Positions 43,693 to 54,358 of a DNA stretch of 64,000 nucleotides are shown here, piece after piece. A program made the translations under genes and the position numbers. Source of the DNA: Gnetum montanum (lineage: Eukaryota > Streptophyta > Gnetopsida > Gnetales > Gnetaceae). The stretch lies in contig MNCI01000958.1 of NCBI GenBank assembly GCA_015680685.1, forward strand, positions 1-64,000. Direction: 5' to 3'. The notes below the pieces were generated by a model. The model searched no databases and was not told the DNA's origin. It saw only the letters and a list, made by a program, of their open reading frames with translations. Each line of letters starts with the position of its first letter. Positions within the stretch are counted from its first letter, which is position 1.

Positions 43693-46240
43693 ATATCTTC
43701 TTCTCATAGGCACAATGATACTAAACCACTAGTGCCTCAAGAATGTAGGGTGGTATATACTCATCTAGATGAGTATGTGCCTGACTTCACCTTCATCTTA
43801 CATCAAGATGAACAACTAAGGTGGTGAGATATCAAGGGAAACATTGTAATTCCTCTCAATCAATCTATGCCTAGAATGCTACTCCAAACGCTTAAGAGGT
43901 TGGGCATCTAAGATCTTCAAGAAGAGTACTTTGTGCATGACCATAACTACTAGCACTTTCAACCCACTAAAACACAACATAGGATAGATTAACACCAAGA
44001 GAAGCATCATGAGGCTTTGAAGGGAAAATAGTTCACCAACCCCTTATTCCTACTGAACCAAAATAACAATGAGGATCCTCCCTCTAGGGGTTCTCAACAT
44101 GAGGATTCTCCACCCCATGATATTGGTGATGGGGATGTGAACTTGATTTTGCAATTCACTATCAATAATCCATGTTTAAAAGAAAGTAGGAGTCAAAGCA
44201 AGGGCTTGAGCAAGCATCAAGATGACAAGAAAACTAATGAACATGGTTGTGACAACCGTAGAGGTGATGGCAGACACCACAGTGGTGGCAATCCTCCTCC
44301 CTCTTCATCCTCTTCATTTGCATCTTCTTCCTCTTCTGGTTTTAATAGATTCCATAGAAAGAATAACTATGATGAATGTGAATAGTAGGATAATGATAAT
44401 TGTAGAGACCACCATGAATGAAGGGGTAGTAGAGGACATCGTAGGCATCATTGAAATGATGATGATGATGAGCCTTTGCTTGTCACTCAAACCATGCTAA
44501 ACATTGCAGAGGTAATAAAAATTTCAACCAGGCATGTGAAAGATAGTAGGATCAAGGCACTTGACATGAATAATGTCCTTAGATTTGAGGGAGGATATAA
44601 CTCTAACCCACAAACACATCTTCAAGATTTTCACAATGCCTATGCCTTACAAAAAATTGAAAATGATTAGCAAAAATTAAAGCTATTTCCCAAAACACTC
44701 ATCAAGGAAGCAGAAAGCAAGTATCAGTCCTTGGAACCAAAATCAATCCCTAGGTAGAGTACAATGCTAGAGTTGTTTAATGATAAATATTAGATGTTCA
44801 CCTAATTGTCTAATCTAAGAAGGTAGATCCAAGGATGGAAGCAAGGAACACATGAACCCTTGGATGCCACCATGGGCGAATACTATTCTCTCATACATCG
44901 ATGCCCTAGCCATGATTATTCTCACCAGGAATAACTTTATCACATCATAGATGGACTTAAATCATAATTGAGAAGAACTCTTGGGATCTATGCCCAAGGG
45001 ATATTGTTGGAATTAAGAGCCCATTAGATACAAAGGTTGATAGAGTAAGTAGCAAAAGGAGAAGAAGAGCTAAGAAAATAAGAAAGTACAAAAGAATATA
45101 ATAGGAATCTTTCTATCAAAAAGAGGGAAGTCCACTTCTATGACAGTGAGGAGTCACCACTTGATAAGATGGTGAATAGAAATACCTTGCTAATCCAAAA
45201 ATCTATGTCCAAAATTTTGGCTAAGGTAGATAAAATGTGGAATTTTTTTGGATGAAAAATTCCAAACTACTCAAAAAACTGTAGAAGAATCAAGAGAGCA
45301 TAGTAATAATCATGATTGTAGGAGGTAGAAAGAAGCTGAACATGCCTACTAAAGGGACAATTGTAAAGCTACTATAGTAGAAGAAGTTGTGGATACTAAA
45401 TCAAATGATGATGATTGATGTAACATCTACCATTATGAACATCCCAGGGATGTTGTCCCATTGTGTCACACTTGTAGGAATCTAGGGTGTACATGTTGAA
45501 TCCTAGATTGGAAAAGAGGTAAGAACCCAGAAGATTGTCTTATCCTTAAGGAAATCTTAGGCAATTTTACCAACAACAAATCTACTATCCAAGTGGAGCT
45601 CCACCACAACTATATGAGAAGTACCAGTAGTCGTAGCACCCACAGTTGTGGGCAATGCCACCACTAAGGTAGTAGTACCCTTACCAATAACCAAATCCAT
45701 ATGGGTACTATGTTTAGCAACCCACTTCTCTACGTGGCTCTTCCAGTCATGCCACCTTCCAACATTACTACTATTCTCCATAGTATTACAAAATTCATTC
45801 TTCATCTATTAGAGGGAAAATCCTATATTCCTATCACCCTTCTCATCCTTTTACATATGTCTCTTCACCCTCAACCCAATTACCATTTGCTCCATCAATG
45901 CAGGGAGAAATTCCACCTCAGCTGTAATAATGCAATGCAACAAGGGCTGTTAACTTACAGCTAGCTCCTCAACTGAGTGTTTTGAAAACTAGATCACAAA
46001 AAAGAGATTTCTTCCAAACCAATAGCCCAACTAAACCCTCACATACACCTATAGTTGGCAACCCTACTTCTTCATCTCCTTCTACATCTAATCAATTCAA
46101 GCCCCCTTCAAACCAAACACCTTCTAAAGTGCATACCGTTATGTTAACTCATGTGGTAACCAATTAGATAAAATCTTGTCACCTTATTAGGAAACTATCT
46201 GATCTTGGAAGTTCCCTTATTTACCTTCAAATCGCTAGGA
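43693..46240 (+). pseudogene. gag of element D (decayed)
   Basis: The start codon has become ATA (ATATCTTCTTCTCAT at 43693, compared with ATGTCTTCTTCTTCT in B). Readable parts: VVYTHLDEYVPDFTFILHQ, a His/Asp/Ser-rich region (44137-44385), the capsid-like domain (44480-45050; KLFPKTLIKEAESK, IQGWKQGTHEPLDATMG), a Lys/Glu-rich block, and the HP-x-G-C-C motif near 45438-45470 with a one-base deletion. A Pro/Tyr/Gln-rich tail follows. Stops are numerous. It is 17.96 kb to the left of its duplicate at 61648. Confidence 0.83.
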
Positions 46241-46630
46241 ATGAGCCTTGCAAGGCTCTTCTAGATTCAAGCTCTGGTGTTAATATAATTTTCCATGAGA
46301 TGTATAAATCCTAAAACCTACCTCTACTCAAGAAGAACAATATCCATTTCAGGTTGGTTGATTAGTCCATCACTATTTCCTTGAAAATGGTGAAGGACAT
46401 TATGACCATCATTTATGGGTGGTTGTACCCCATATATTTCCTAGTGATCTAAGTGAATAATTGCAAAGGGGACTTTCCAATCATCATGGGAAGGGCTTGG
46501 CTAAGCACTGTTGATCCACAATTGGGGATCTGAGATTTTTTCATTGAAATCTCTAAAGAAAATGCATTTGGAAGGATTGAGAGGAAGAAAGTTCTATGCA
46601 TCATGTACAATGATATAGGGTGCAACTAGG
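46241..46630 (+). pseudogene. Aspartic protease region of element D
   Basis: The active site is ALLDSSSGVNIIF near 46255-46293: Asp-Ser-Ser in place of Asp-Ser-Gly. The second half reads KMVKDIMTIIYGWLYP and IIMGRAWLSTVDPQLGI. Stops follow MYKS and LVD. It is inactive. Confidence 0.8.
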
Positions 46631-46889
46631 TGCAAAAACTATGGACTGTTAACCGTATATCTATCAAAGAATGCAGTCAATGTGTTGATATATCTAAAAT
46701 CTAAAGGTGCCTATATGCAGCAACCACAAAGCAGGAAGGCACCTAGTGGCTGACAACTAACCCTAAGAGCATCTCAACACTTTGCATGGAACTTACTAAA
46801 AGCCTATCATGTGCCTACGTAGAGGGCATGAATGAACTGAATCAAGTTCATCACCAACTCTCCATTGACAAAATTGATTACCAATTGGG

Positions 46890-47990
46890 AAGAGTTGGAA
46901 ATTCCTGAAAATTTTAAACAAGAGCCTCTTAGGTTGAAAACTCTACCTGCCAACATGGAATATGCATTCTTTAAAAATGGGAAGCCAATAATAATCAATG
47001 CAAATCTTACTCCTAAACAAAAGGAGATGTTGTTGAATATGGACAATAGATGGCTACTAGCCTTTGCTTGATCATATCCTAAACTCATAGGGATTAATCT
47101 AGAGATATGCTAGCATCACATCTACATTGATCTAGCCATGAAGCCAAAGAGATAGCTATAGCGATGATTGAATCCCAAATTGAAATAGATCGTCAAAGAG
47201 GAAATCAAGTAGCTCCTTAAGGTAGGGTTTATCTATCCCATTATAGATAGTGAGTGGGTTAGCCCACTTGTGATTGTGCCAAAGAAAGGTGGCAAGTGGT
47301 GGGTCTGCATCAACTTCTGATTGTTGAATATGGCAACATGCAAAGATCACTTTCCATTGTTATTTGTGGATCAATTTTTGGACATCATTTTTAGGCATTA
47401 CTATTATAGTTTTCTAGATATTTATAGTCGCTATAACCAAATCCAGATCACACCAAAGAATCAGGCCAAAACAACATTCACGAGTCCATGGGGAACTTTT
47501 GCATATCAAAGGATGCATTTTAGCTTGTGCAATGCCCCTACCATATTTTAATGCCTGGTCTTTAATATTTTTCAGTAGCAAATCAGTAGCAAGGTAGAAG
47601 TCTTCATGAATGAATTCTCCACCTATGGGACTACATTTGAGTAAGCCCAAGACCATCTTGAACAAGTGCTTAAAAAATGTGTGAAGACTAATCTTTGGCT
47701 CAATTGGCTGAAGAGCCATCTGATGCTCTAGGATGGCATTATGTTGTGGCATAGAATTTCATAAATAGGGATTAAGTTCATCCTTGAAAAGATTAAGGTC
47801 ATCCAAGAAATTACCTGTCAACCAAAAACTATAAAAGATGTTTGATCATTCCTTAGAGACACTAGTTATTACCGAAGATTCATTGAGAATTTCTCTAAGA
47901 TTGCAAAACCATTGGTCAAGCTAACAAAGAAAGATGCTTCATTTTTTTAGAACAAGGAATGTGAAAATGCATTTCAATAGCTAATGGAAA
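46890..47990 (+). pseudogene. Linker and reverse transcriptase of element D (decayed)
   Basis: The linker at 46890-47075 (NWEELEIPENFKQEPLRLK) precedes RT blocks WVSPLVIVPKKGGK, ATCKDHFPLLFVDQFLD, YSFLDIYSRYNQIQITPKNQ and TTFTSPWGTFAYQRM, then LCNAPTIF. The catalytic box reads VFMNEFSTYG near 47606-47635: both Asp residues are changed (Asn-Glu). The end has RDTSYYRRFIENFSKIAKPL. Many stops. Confidence 0.87.
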
Positions 47991-48400
47991 AACTTGTAGA
48001 AACTCCAATTCTATGAGCGCCAGACTAGTCTAGACCATTTCACATCATGATGGATGCATCAAATTATACCTTTGGGTCTATGCTTACATAATTGGATGAA
48101 AAGAAATGTCCAAATTACATTCACTACACAAATCAAAGCATTGTGGGTGCACAGCTAAATTACATCACAATGGAAAAAGAACTAATGATGGTGATGTACA
48201 CTCTAGAGAAGTTCAGGCACTATGTTCTTAGATACATGGTGTTTGTGCACATATACCATAGTGCAATTTTCTTCTTGATGAATAAGCCAATGGTAAGCCT
48301 CTGTGTCATATGATGACTAGTGATCTTGCAGGAATTTAATGTTACAATGGTAGATAGAAAAGGGAACTGAGAACATGGTTGCTACCCACTTGTCTCAGTT
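47991..48400 (+). pseudogene. RNase H of element D (decayed)
   Basis: IMMDASNYTFGSMLT (Asp kept), EKELMMVMYTLEKFRHYVL (Glu kept) and VHIYHSAIFFLMNKPM (the third acidic residue is lost), ending near VATHLSQL. Stops break it after MLT and in SPCVI. Confidence 0.8.
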
Positions 48401-49850
48401 GTGATGGAACAACAAAGAGGAGGAAAGCCCATTGTCTAATTAGTTTCCTAATGAACTTCTCTTTTTTAAGACTATAACTAAACAATTTCCCACTAAACTG
48501 AAATGGTACAATGAAATTCTCACCTATCTTCTTACTTAAGAGATGCCACAATAGGTGGACTGTTGGAAGAAACAAAAATTTCTTCACCGGGTGAAACACT
48601 TCATGGAGATCAATGGGTACCCCTACAAGGTGTGCATTGATGACATGATTTGTTGTTGTGTCCCTAATGCTTATCAAATACGCATTCTCAAGGGCACTCA
48701 TGAGGGTCCTTGTGGGGGCCACTATGCATAGAGATGCATAACCATTAAGATCCTTATGGCAAGATATTATTGGCCAACACTTTTTTGGGATGCTCATCAA
48801 TTTGTCAGCTCTTGTGAGCATTGCCAATATGATGGTGGAATGGCCACTCAAATGGAGGGATCTCAACAGTGGATTCAATCACTAGAACCCTTCAACATCT
48901 GGGGCATTAACTTCATGGGTCTCATCACATCCATGTTAAATGAAAAGACATACATCATAGTCATTGTTGACTATTGCACAAAATGGACAAAAGTAGTAGC
49001 TATCATCAATTGTACATCTTTTACTACTACTGTTTGTACAACAAAATGTTGTAAATAAGTTTGGTGTGCCATGTGCATTAATTTCTAATAATAGAACCCA
49101 CTTTATAGTTACTACCTTTTGGAAGCCTATGCAACCCTTGGCGGTTGAGCATAAATTCATAGCACTTTATCATCCCCAAGCGAACAATCAAGCTAAGGTT
49201 ACAAATAGGGAAATCACTAAGATCTTAATGAGAATAGTTAGCAAATAAAAGAGAGATTGGAGCATGAAACTCAATGATTCCCTCTAGACCTACTGCTTCA
49301 CCTAGAAGCTCCCTATAGGCTACTCTGCCTATGAGCTAGTGTACAAAAAATTGCCAGCTCTTCCTACTCAATCCAAGCTCCATACACTTTCAATAGCATG
49401 TGACCTTAACCTTGACTTAAGTCTAGCACAAAAAGAAAGATTAATGAATCTCAACCTGCTAGAAGAAAATTGACTGATGGCCTTGTCATCTAACAAGTTG
49501 CATAAGGAATTTAGCAAAAAGTGCCATGACCTTAGAATTACGAAAGTCAAATTTCAACCAAGAGATAAGGTCCTCTACTGGAACCCCACACATGTGCCAC
49601 AACAAACCAACTTCCAGACACTGTGGAAAGGTCCTTATATTATTTCTAAAACTTTTCCTTCTAGGGTCATGATGATCTATAAACCTGAGAGTCCAGATAA
49701 GAAATAACTAGTCAACATGTAATAAATTAAACCTTTCCATGAGTATAAGAAAGCCAGTGTTCAAAACACCTCCTCAAATGAACAACCATGCTCGATATTT
49801 TAGATCTCCTCCTTTCAACTTAGTCATGGGGGAGATGGCCATTCATGCTA
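48401..49850 (+). pseudogene. Integrase of element D (decayed)
   Basis: The zinc-binding residues are intact (HEGPCGGHYA, SSCEHCQYDGG). The core reads IWGINFMGLI (Asn at the first catalytic position), ALISNNRTHFIV (second Asp to Asn) and NQAKVTNREITKIL (Glu to Lys). A frame shift lies near 49030 between CTSFTTT and the next block. The C-terminal part has VKFQPRDKVLYWNPTHVPQ and LWKGPYIISKTFP. It ends with CATGGGGGAGATGGCC at 49824. Confidence 0.88.
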
Positions 49851-51800
49851 ATCATATAAGTAGCTTCTCAATTTTTCATCTTTTTGTTTGACACATTTTG
49901 GTTTTACACCTTGTTATTTTTATAACTTTTTATTTTACACCTTCTTTATCTTACATCTTTTTGTTTTTACTTTAATTTTTTCCAATTTTTACTTTATAAC
50001 ATCATTAGTACATTTTATTTTTTTTGAATATTTTACAATTTCTTGTATATTTTTCTTTATTTTAGTATGATTTTCTTATTGTGTTCTAATAATAATGTGC
50101 CTTATTGCCAACTAGGTGCAGTGTGATTTGCTTGATGTGGGCATGTGTTATCCAGTTATTTGATTGTTGGTGTCTAGATTCTAGCTTTGAATTTTATTAC
50201 TAATAACTAAGACATGGTTTTTTTCATAAAACAGGTAGTGAGTCCACGTCATCCACCCTTTCACAAACTCTATGTTGTTTCTAGTTCTGGAAATGTGAGG
50301 TACCTTTTCATTAATAAAACTTTAATGAACTTGTGACCTTGGTAGTTTTTGGAATTTGAAAGGATTCAAATGTTTGAACAAGGTGTGATTTCAAGAGGAC
50401 TCAATACTCTTTGTACTCTTCTACTGAATTGGGTGCATAGGTGTTTTCATGGATTTCTTACCATTCTATGTTGCCCAATAATAGGAACTTGAATAAGTCT
50501 TTGCATGGTGTGGTTCCCATCCAAAAATTTAATGTAAAAAAATGACAAGAATTCAAAGCACACACCTTAGACAAAATAAATGTGTTACAAACACTGGTTA
50601 TGGGACTAGAAAGACATATTACCCATGCCTAAAGTTCCCCTCTAAATAAGGCCCTTTCTCACTTCCTACTTCTCTTTTCTTCTTAAATATGGAATGGTAG
50701 TTGTTCTGTGGGAGCACTCTTGTGTCTTAAGGGGGTGGACCTATCTTAGAGTGGTGATGCAAAGTCATTGAACATGGTTGTTTTTGGTCTTAACTAAGGA
50801 TGGATTTTATCAGCTCATTTAACCACAAAATTCATAAGGGACTTCATGTGGCCTTAATCAGGAGCTCCATTCTAGTTTCTCTCCCTTATCCATCTATGCT
50901 TTCCATGCCTCACCTCACTACTAGTGTTCATATTCTTGTTTAATGTCCTAGTTTGATATGTTAAAATTCTTAGGTAGTTTCTTCTAGGTTTTTATACTTA
51001 ACTTTCTGTAACCATTAATCACCCATGTGGCTTATGGACTCCTTGGTTTGAGGATATGCAAGGGCAACAAAGGGCATGTACCTACTTTGGGGAAGACCCA
51101 CTTGAATACCTTGTGATTGCATTAGTTAAGTTCTTTATCTATAGGCATTATCACAATCAAATCCTTTTGTGTGCCTCATCAATGACATCCAATTATATGC
51201 ATCTTCACAATGTTTTTTAGTGAAATCCTCTTTTTTGTTGTTGTGAATTCTTTAACCCTCTTAAGGAATTTCATTGCATTTCCACTTTTCAAAATTTAAT
51301 AATGGATTGCTTATCCATTTCATCTCATTTTTCAGTCTTCCTACTAATGCTATTAAAAGAATCAATTCATCATAATGACAACCTAGCCAAGTGTAACTAC
51401 CAACAAGACAAGGTCCCTAAAAGCTATAAGTTACACATTGCACACTAATTTGTGATTTTGTTGGGATTGTAGTGGGAAGCATGGACTAGAGGAGGGATTG
51501 TCTTCACCAAGGAATAAGCAACAACACCATGCAATGAGGCCTGTTTATGATCATTGAATCTTCTCCCTCATTCCTTAGCTACCAGAGGAATTAGATGTTA
51601 ATTTTAACTAGGGTGTTCAATTCTATTGTCAGGAACATCCAATTTTGTAAAAGATTCTAAATCTGTACACTTAGGCACTTCGAATTTGTTTTTTTTATCT
51701 AAGTTAGTTTGCATATTAGTATATAATCCCATACCTTCTCAATATTTTGTAAAGGACTTGTTCCTCCTTTTGTTAACTTGAGGACAAGTTTTCATTCAAT
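49851..51800 (+). other. 3' region of element D
   Basis: It starts with long T-rich tracts (49860-50100), followed by sequence homologous to the 3' regions of A and B, including GGTGTGATTTCAAGAGGACTC near 50381, GCATGGTGTGGTTCCC near 50503 and GCTACCAGAGG near 51578. I see no coding frame. Confidence 0.6.
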
Positions 51801-51810
51801 CATGGGGTTA
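51801..51810 (+). promoter_or_regulatory. Polypurine tract of element D
   Basis: CATGGGGTTA before the 3' LTR; one G of the family tract is replaced by T. Confidence 0.65.
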
Positions 51811-52654
51811 CAATGGAGTGTATTTTATCTGGCTTCGATATCAGGGACCCAGAAGCAATGTCAAATATCAAATATTGTAGTGTGTGTTGGCTTATAAATA
51901 TAACACTTGGGCACATAGTTTTAAGAAATAGTAGTCATAGCATAGCAGAGCTCTTGCAGTTGTTCTTCCCCAGAGTTAGAATATTTTCCCAAGTACCTAC
52001 AACAAGAGTCATTGAGTGTATGAATCTTTGTTTGAGCACTATTGTACCTGAGCATCGTAGTGTGTGCAGCAATAAAGACAAGCTTTCTAATAAACCTTGC
52101 AGCACTTCGGCTAGATTAAATATTTTCTTTATGCATTCAATGTTTTTAGTAATTTTATTCAATGCTTTAAGTAATTAAACTAAATTAAGCTAGATTAAAT
52201 AGCAATTAATTAATCACATAAGTACAACCACATCAAGCATGCGCATGACACTTGGTAATCCTAGTAACACTTAATATTTGGTAACCCAACAACATCATAT
52301 GTGTATAGTATGTGTACGAAAAGTGGGACTAAATACTTATGTTAGGATTAGTTAGACATTGATAGTTAATTAGGTTAAATTAGATATTAAATTACTTCAT
52401 TCCTTTCATCCTTTTTTTTAAGCACCAAAAACATAAAACACAAAAAACATCAAAAATCATATGCCTTAATTACACTTAACCATACCTCTACATATCACAA
52501 GTGTAATTGGGAAGACAACAAATGACTATTAGGGCAAGTTCACTTCCTAGAGACTAGTGTACCAAAAGACATAGAGTCCACGGAATTCGACTAGATCATG
52601 CATGAATGCTTAGTGATTTGTATGGTTGAGTGTAGGGGTATCTGCCGCTCATCA
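51811..52654 (+). repeat. 3' LTR of element D (844 bp)
   Basis: It starts CAATGGAGTGTATTTTATC (TG mutated to CA) and ends CCGCTCATCA. It aligns with 32739-33349 plus 43271-43537 and with 60621-61494. Confidence 0.9.
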
Positions 52655-52659
52655 CTTTT
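52655..52659. repeat. Target-site duplication of element D, right copy
   Basis: CTTTT directly after CTCATCA; partner of 32734-32738. The 3' region of F resumes here. Confidence 0.8.
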
Positions 52660-54358
52660 TAGTTTTTTAAAATATTTTGTAGCTTATTTTATGTTTTTTT
52701 ATCTTGTTTATATTCTCTTATGTGTCACTTTCTTGTTTGTTCATTAGGAATCTTGAGTTTTTTCCACAACAACAACTACTACTAGATCATTAATTGTCTT
52801 GATGATATTAAGCAGTGAATCCATGACATCCATCCATTCTACTCAACTCTATGAGGCTCTTCATCTTGGATGCATGAGGTTTTTCCATAATTACAATTTA
52901 AAAAGAATTAATGATTTTGGCACCTAACAAACTTGGAATGGGCTAAGTGGAATGGACAAGGGTGTGGCTTCAAGGGGATTTATCACCTTCTATGCCTAAC
53001 TTCCTTCTTGAGTTTTATGGGTATTCTCATTGATCTCTTACCACTCCTATTACTAACCATAATAGGAAGCATGTCTTTGCATGGTATGGTTCTTGTAAAA
53101 AACAAACAAACATGGGAATTGAAAAGACATGTTACCCATGCCTAAAGGCACCCTCTAACTAAGGTCCTTCCTATCTTTCTGCTTTTCTTTTCTTCTACTT
53201 GGCATGGTGGTTATCCTTTGGGGATGGTTATGAACTCTTGTTGGCTGAACAGTTAGAACTTAGCAAAGCAAAGTCACCAAATGTAGGTGGACTTGGTTCC
53301 AACTAAGGATGGGATGGTATTAGATCATCTTAACCATAGGTTCCACAAGGACTTCATGTGATCAGGATGTGAGACTCTCTTACCAATCTCTATCTCTTCC
53401 ACCACTCTACTCTCATCATCAACCACCTCACTACCTCCTATCATAGTTAATTAATATGTCTATTTTGGTATGTCATAATCCTTTGATGATCTCTCATGAA
53501 AATTAAATTTTTAACTTCCTACGATCATTAATCATTCATGGTGCCTATAGAAACCCTAATGTAAGGACATGCAAGGGCATTAATGTGTAAGCCTACTTTG
53601 GAAAGGATCCGTTTGCATACCCCTTGGTCTTTTCAATTTAAACTTCATATCCTTTGATCATTTTTATGATAATTTCTTATCACTTCACCAATTGAACATC
53701 CAATTTTATTTTACTCTAGCATAAATTCATTTGAATCCACTCCAACTCCTCTCCAACAAATTTAATCCATCTTCCATGTTTTATAATCCTTCTATGTTTT
53801 TTTGCTTTCTTTGGGTTCTTATTCCACTTCCAAACTCTTCCAAAATTCTTCAATTTTCCTATGTGAAAAATTGGTCTCAAAAGCTGCATCGATGCTTTCC
53901 TATTGATGTAGCGAATAAATAGTATATACATGTAACAGTTAGCCCAGTTTTCACCATTTTCTTCTAAATGAGAAAGGAGCTCTTACATTTTTCAAAATCC
54001 AAATATCTTCCAAAGTGTCATAACTCTTATACCACTTACCTGATTCACCTTGTTCTTTGATCCTCTTGCTACCAGAGGTACAATTTACATTGTGGAGACC
54101 ATAAACCTTTAGTTTTGATAGCAAATGTTTTTGAAATTTTTCTAACTCCCCAAGGTTTACCTATTAAAATAATATTAAAATACTAATCCTAAATGAGTTG
54201 AACCTCATAAAAAAACTATCGTAGCTTATTATTAAAATAATAAGCCTGGCAAGATCACAAACAAACCTAGGTGTAACCTGATCTAATACAAAATGTATCA
54301 AAAGAACTAAGGGTTATTAACTAAAATGCTAATCCAAGGTTACAATTATGATCTTAGA
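52660..54358 (+). other. 3' region of element F before its third ORF
   Basis: It continues the T-rich 3' sequence cut at 32738. It carries the family landmarks GGTGTGGCTTCAAGGGGA near 52970, CATGCCTAAAGGCACCCTCTAACTAAGG near 53138 and TTGCTACCAGAGGTAC near 54067. No gene is recognised. An open reverse-strand stretch (53716-53931) shows no known motif. It ends in a splice-acceptor-like TTATGATCTTAG just before ATGG. Confidence 0.55.

Larger units (their letters stand above)
32739..52654 (+). mobile_element. Element D: Athila-like gypsy element nested in F, carrying B
   Basis: The 5' LTR is in two pieces (32739-33349 and 43271-43537) because B inserted in it. Then come primer-binding site, gag, PR, RT, RH, IN, 3' region, polypurine tract and 3' LTR (51811-52654). 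CTTTT on both sides marks the insertion in the 3' region of F. Without B, D is about 10 kb. A duplicate of the same insertion begins at 60621. Confidence 0.9.

Noticed and set aside
53716-53931. Reverse-strand 71-codon frame with many Lys and Trp
   Set aside because: It falls in AT-rich 3' sequence of F, overlaps an equally open forward frame, and matches no family I know.
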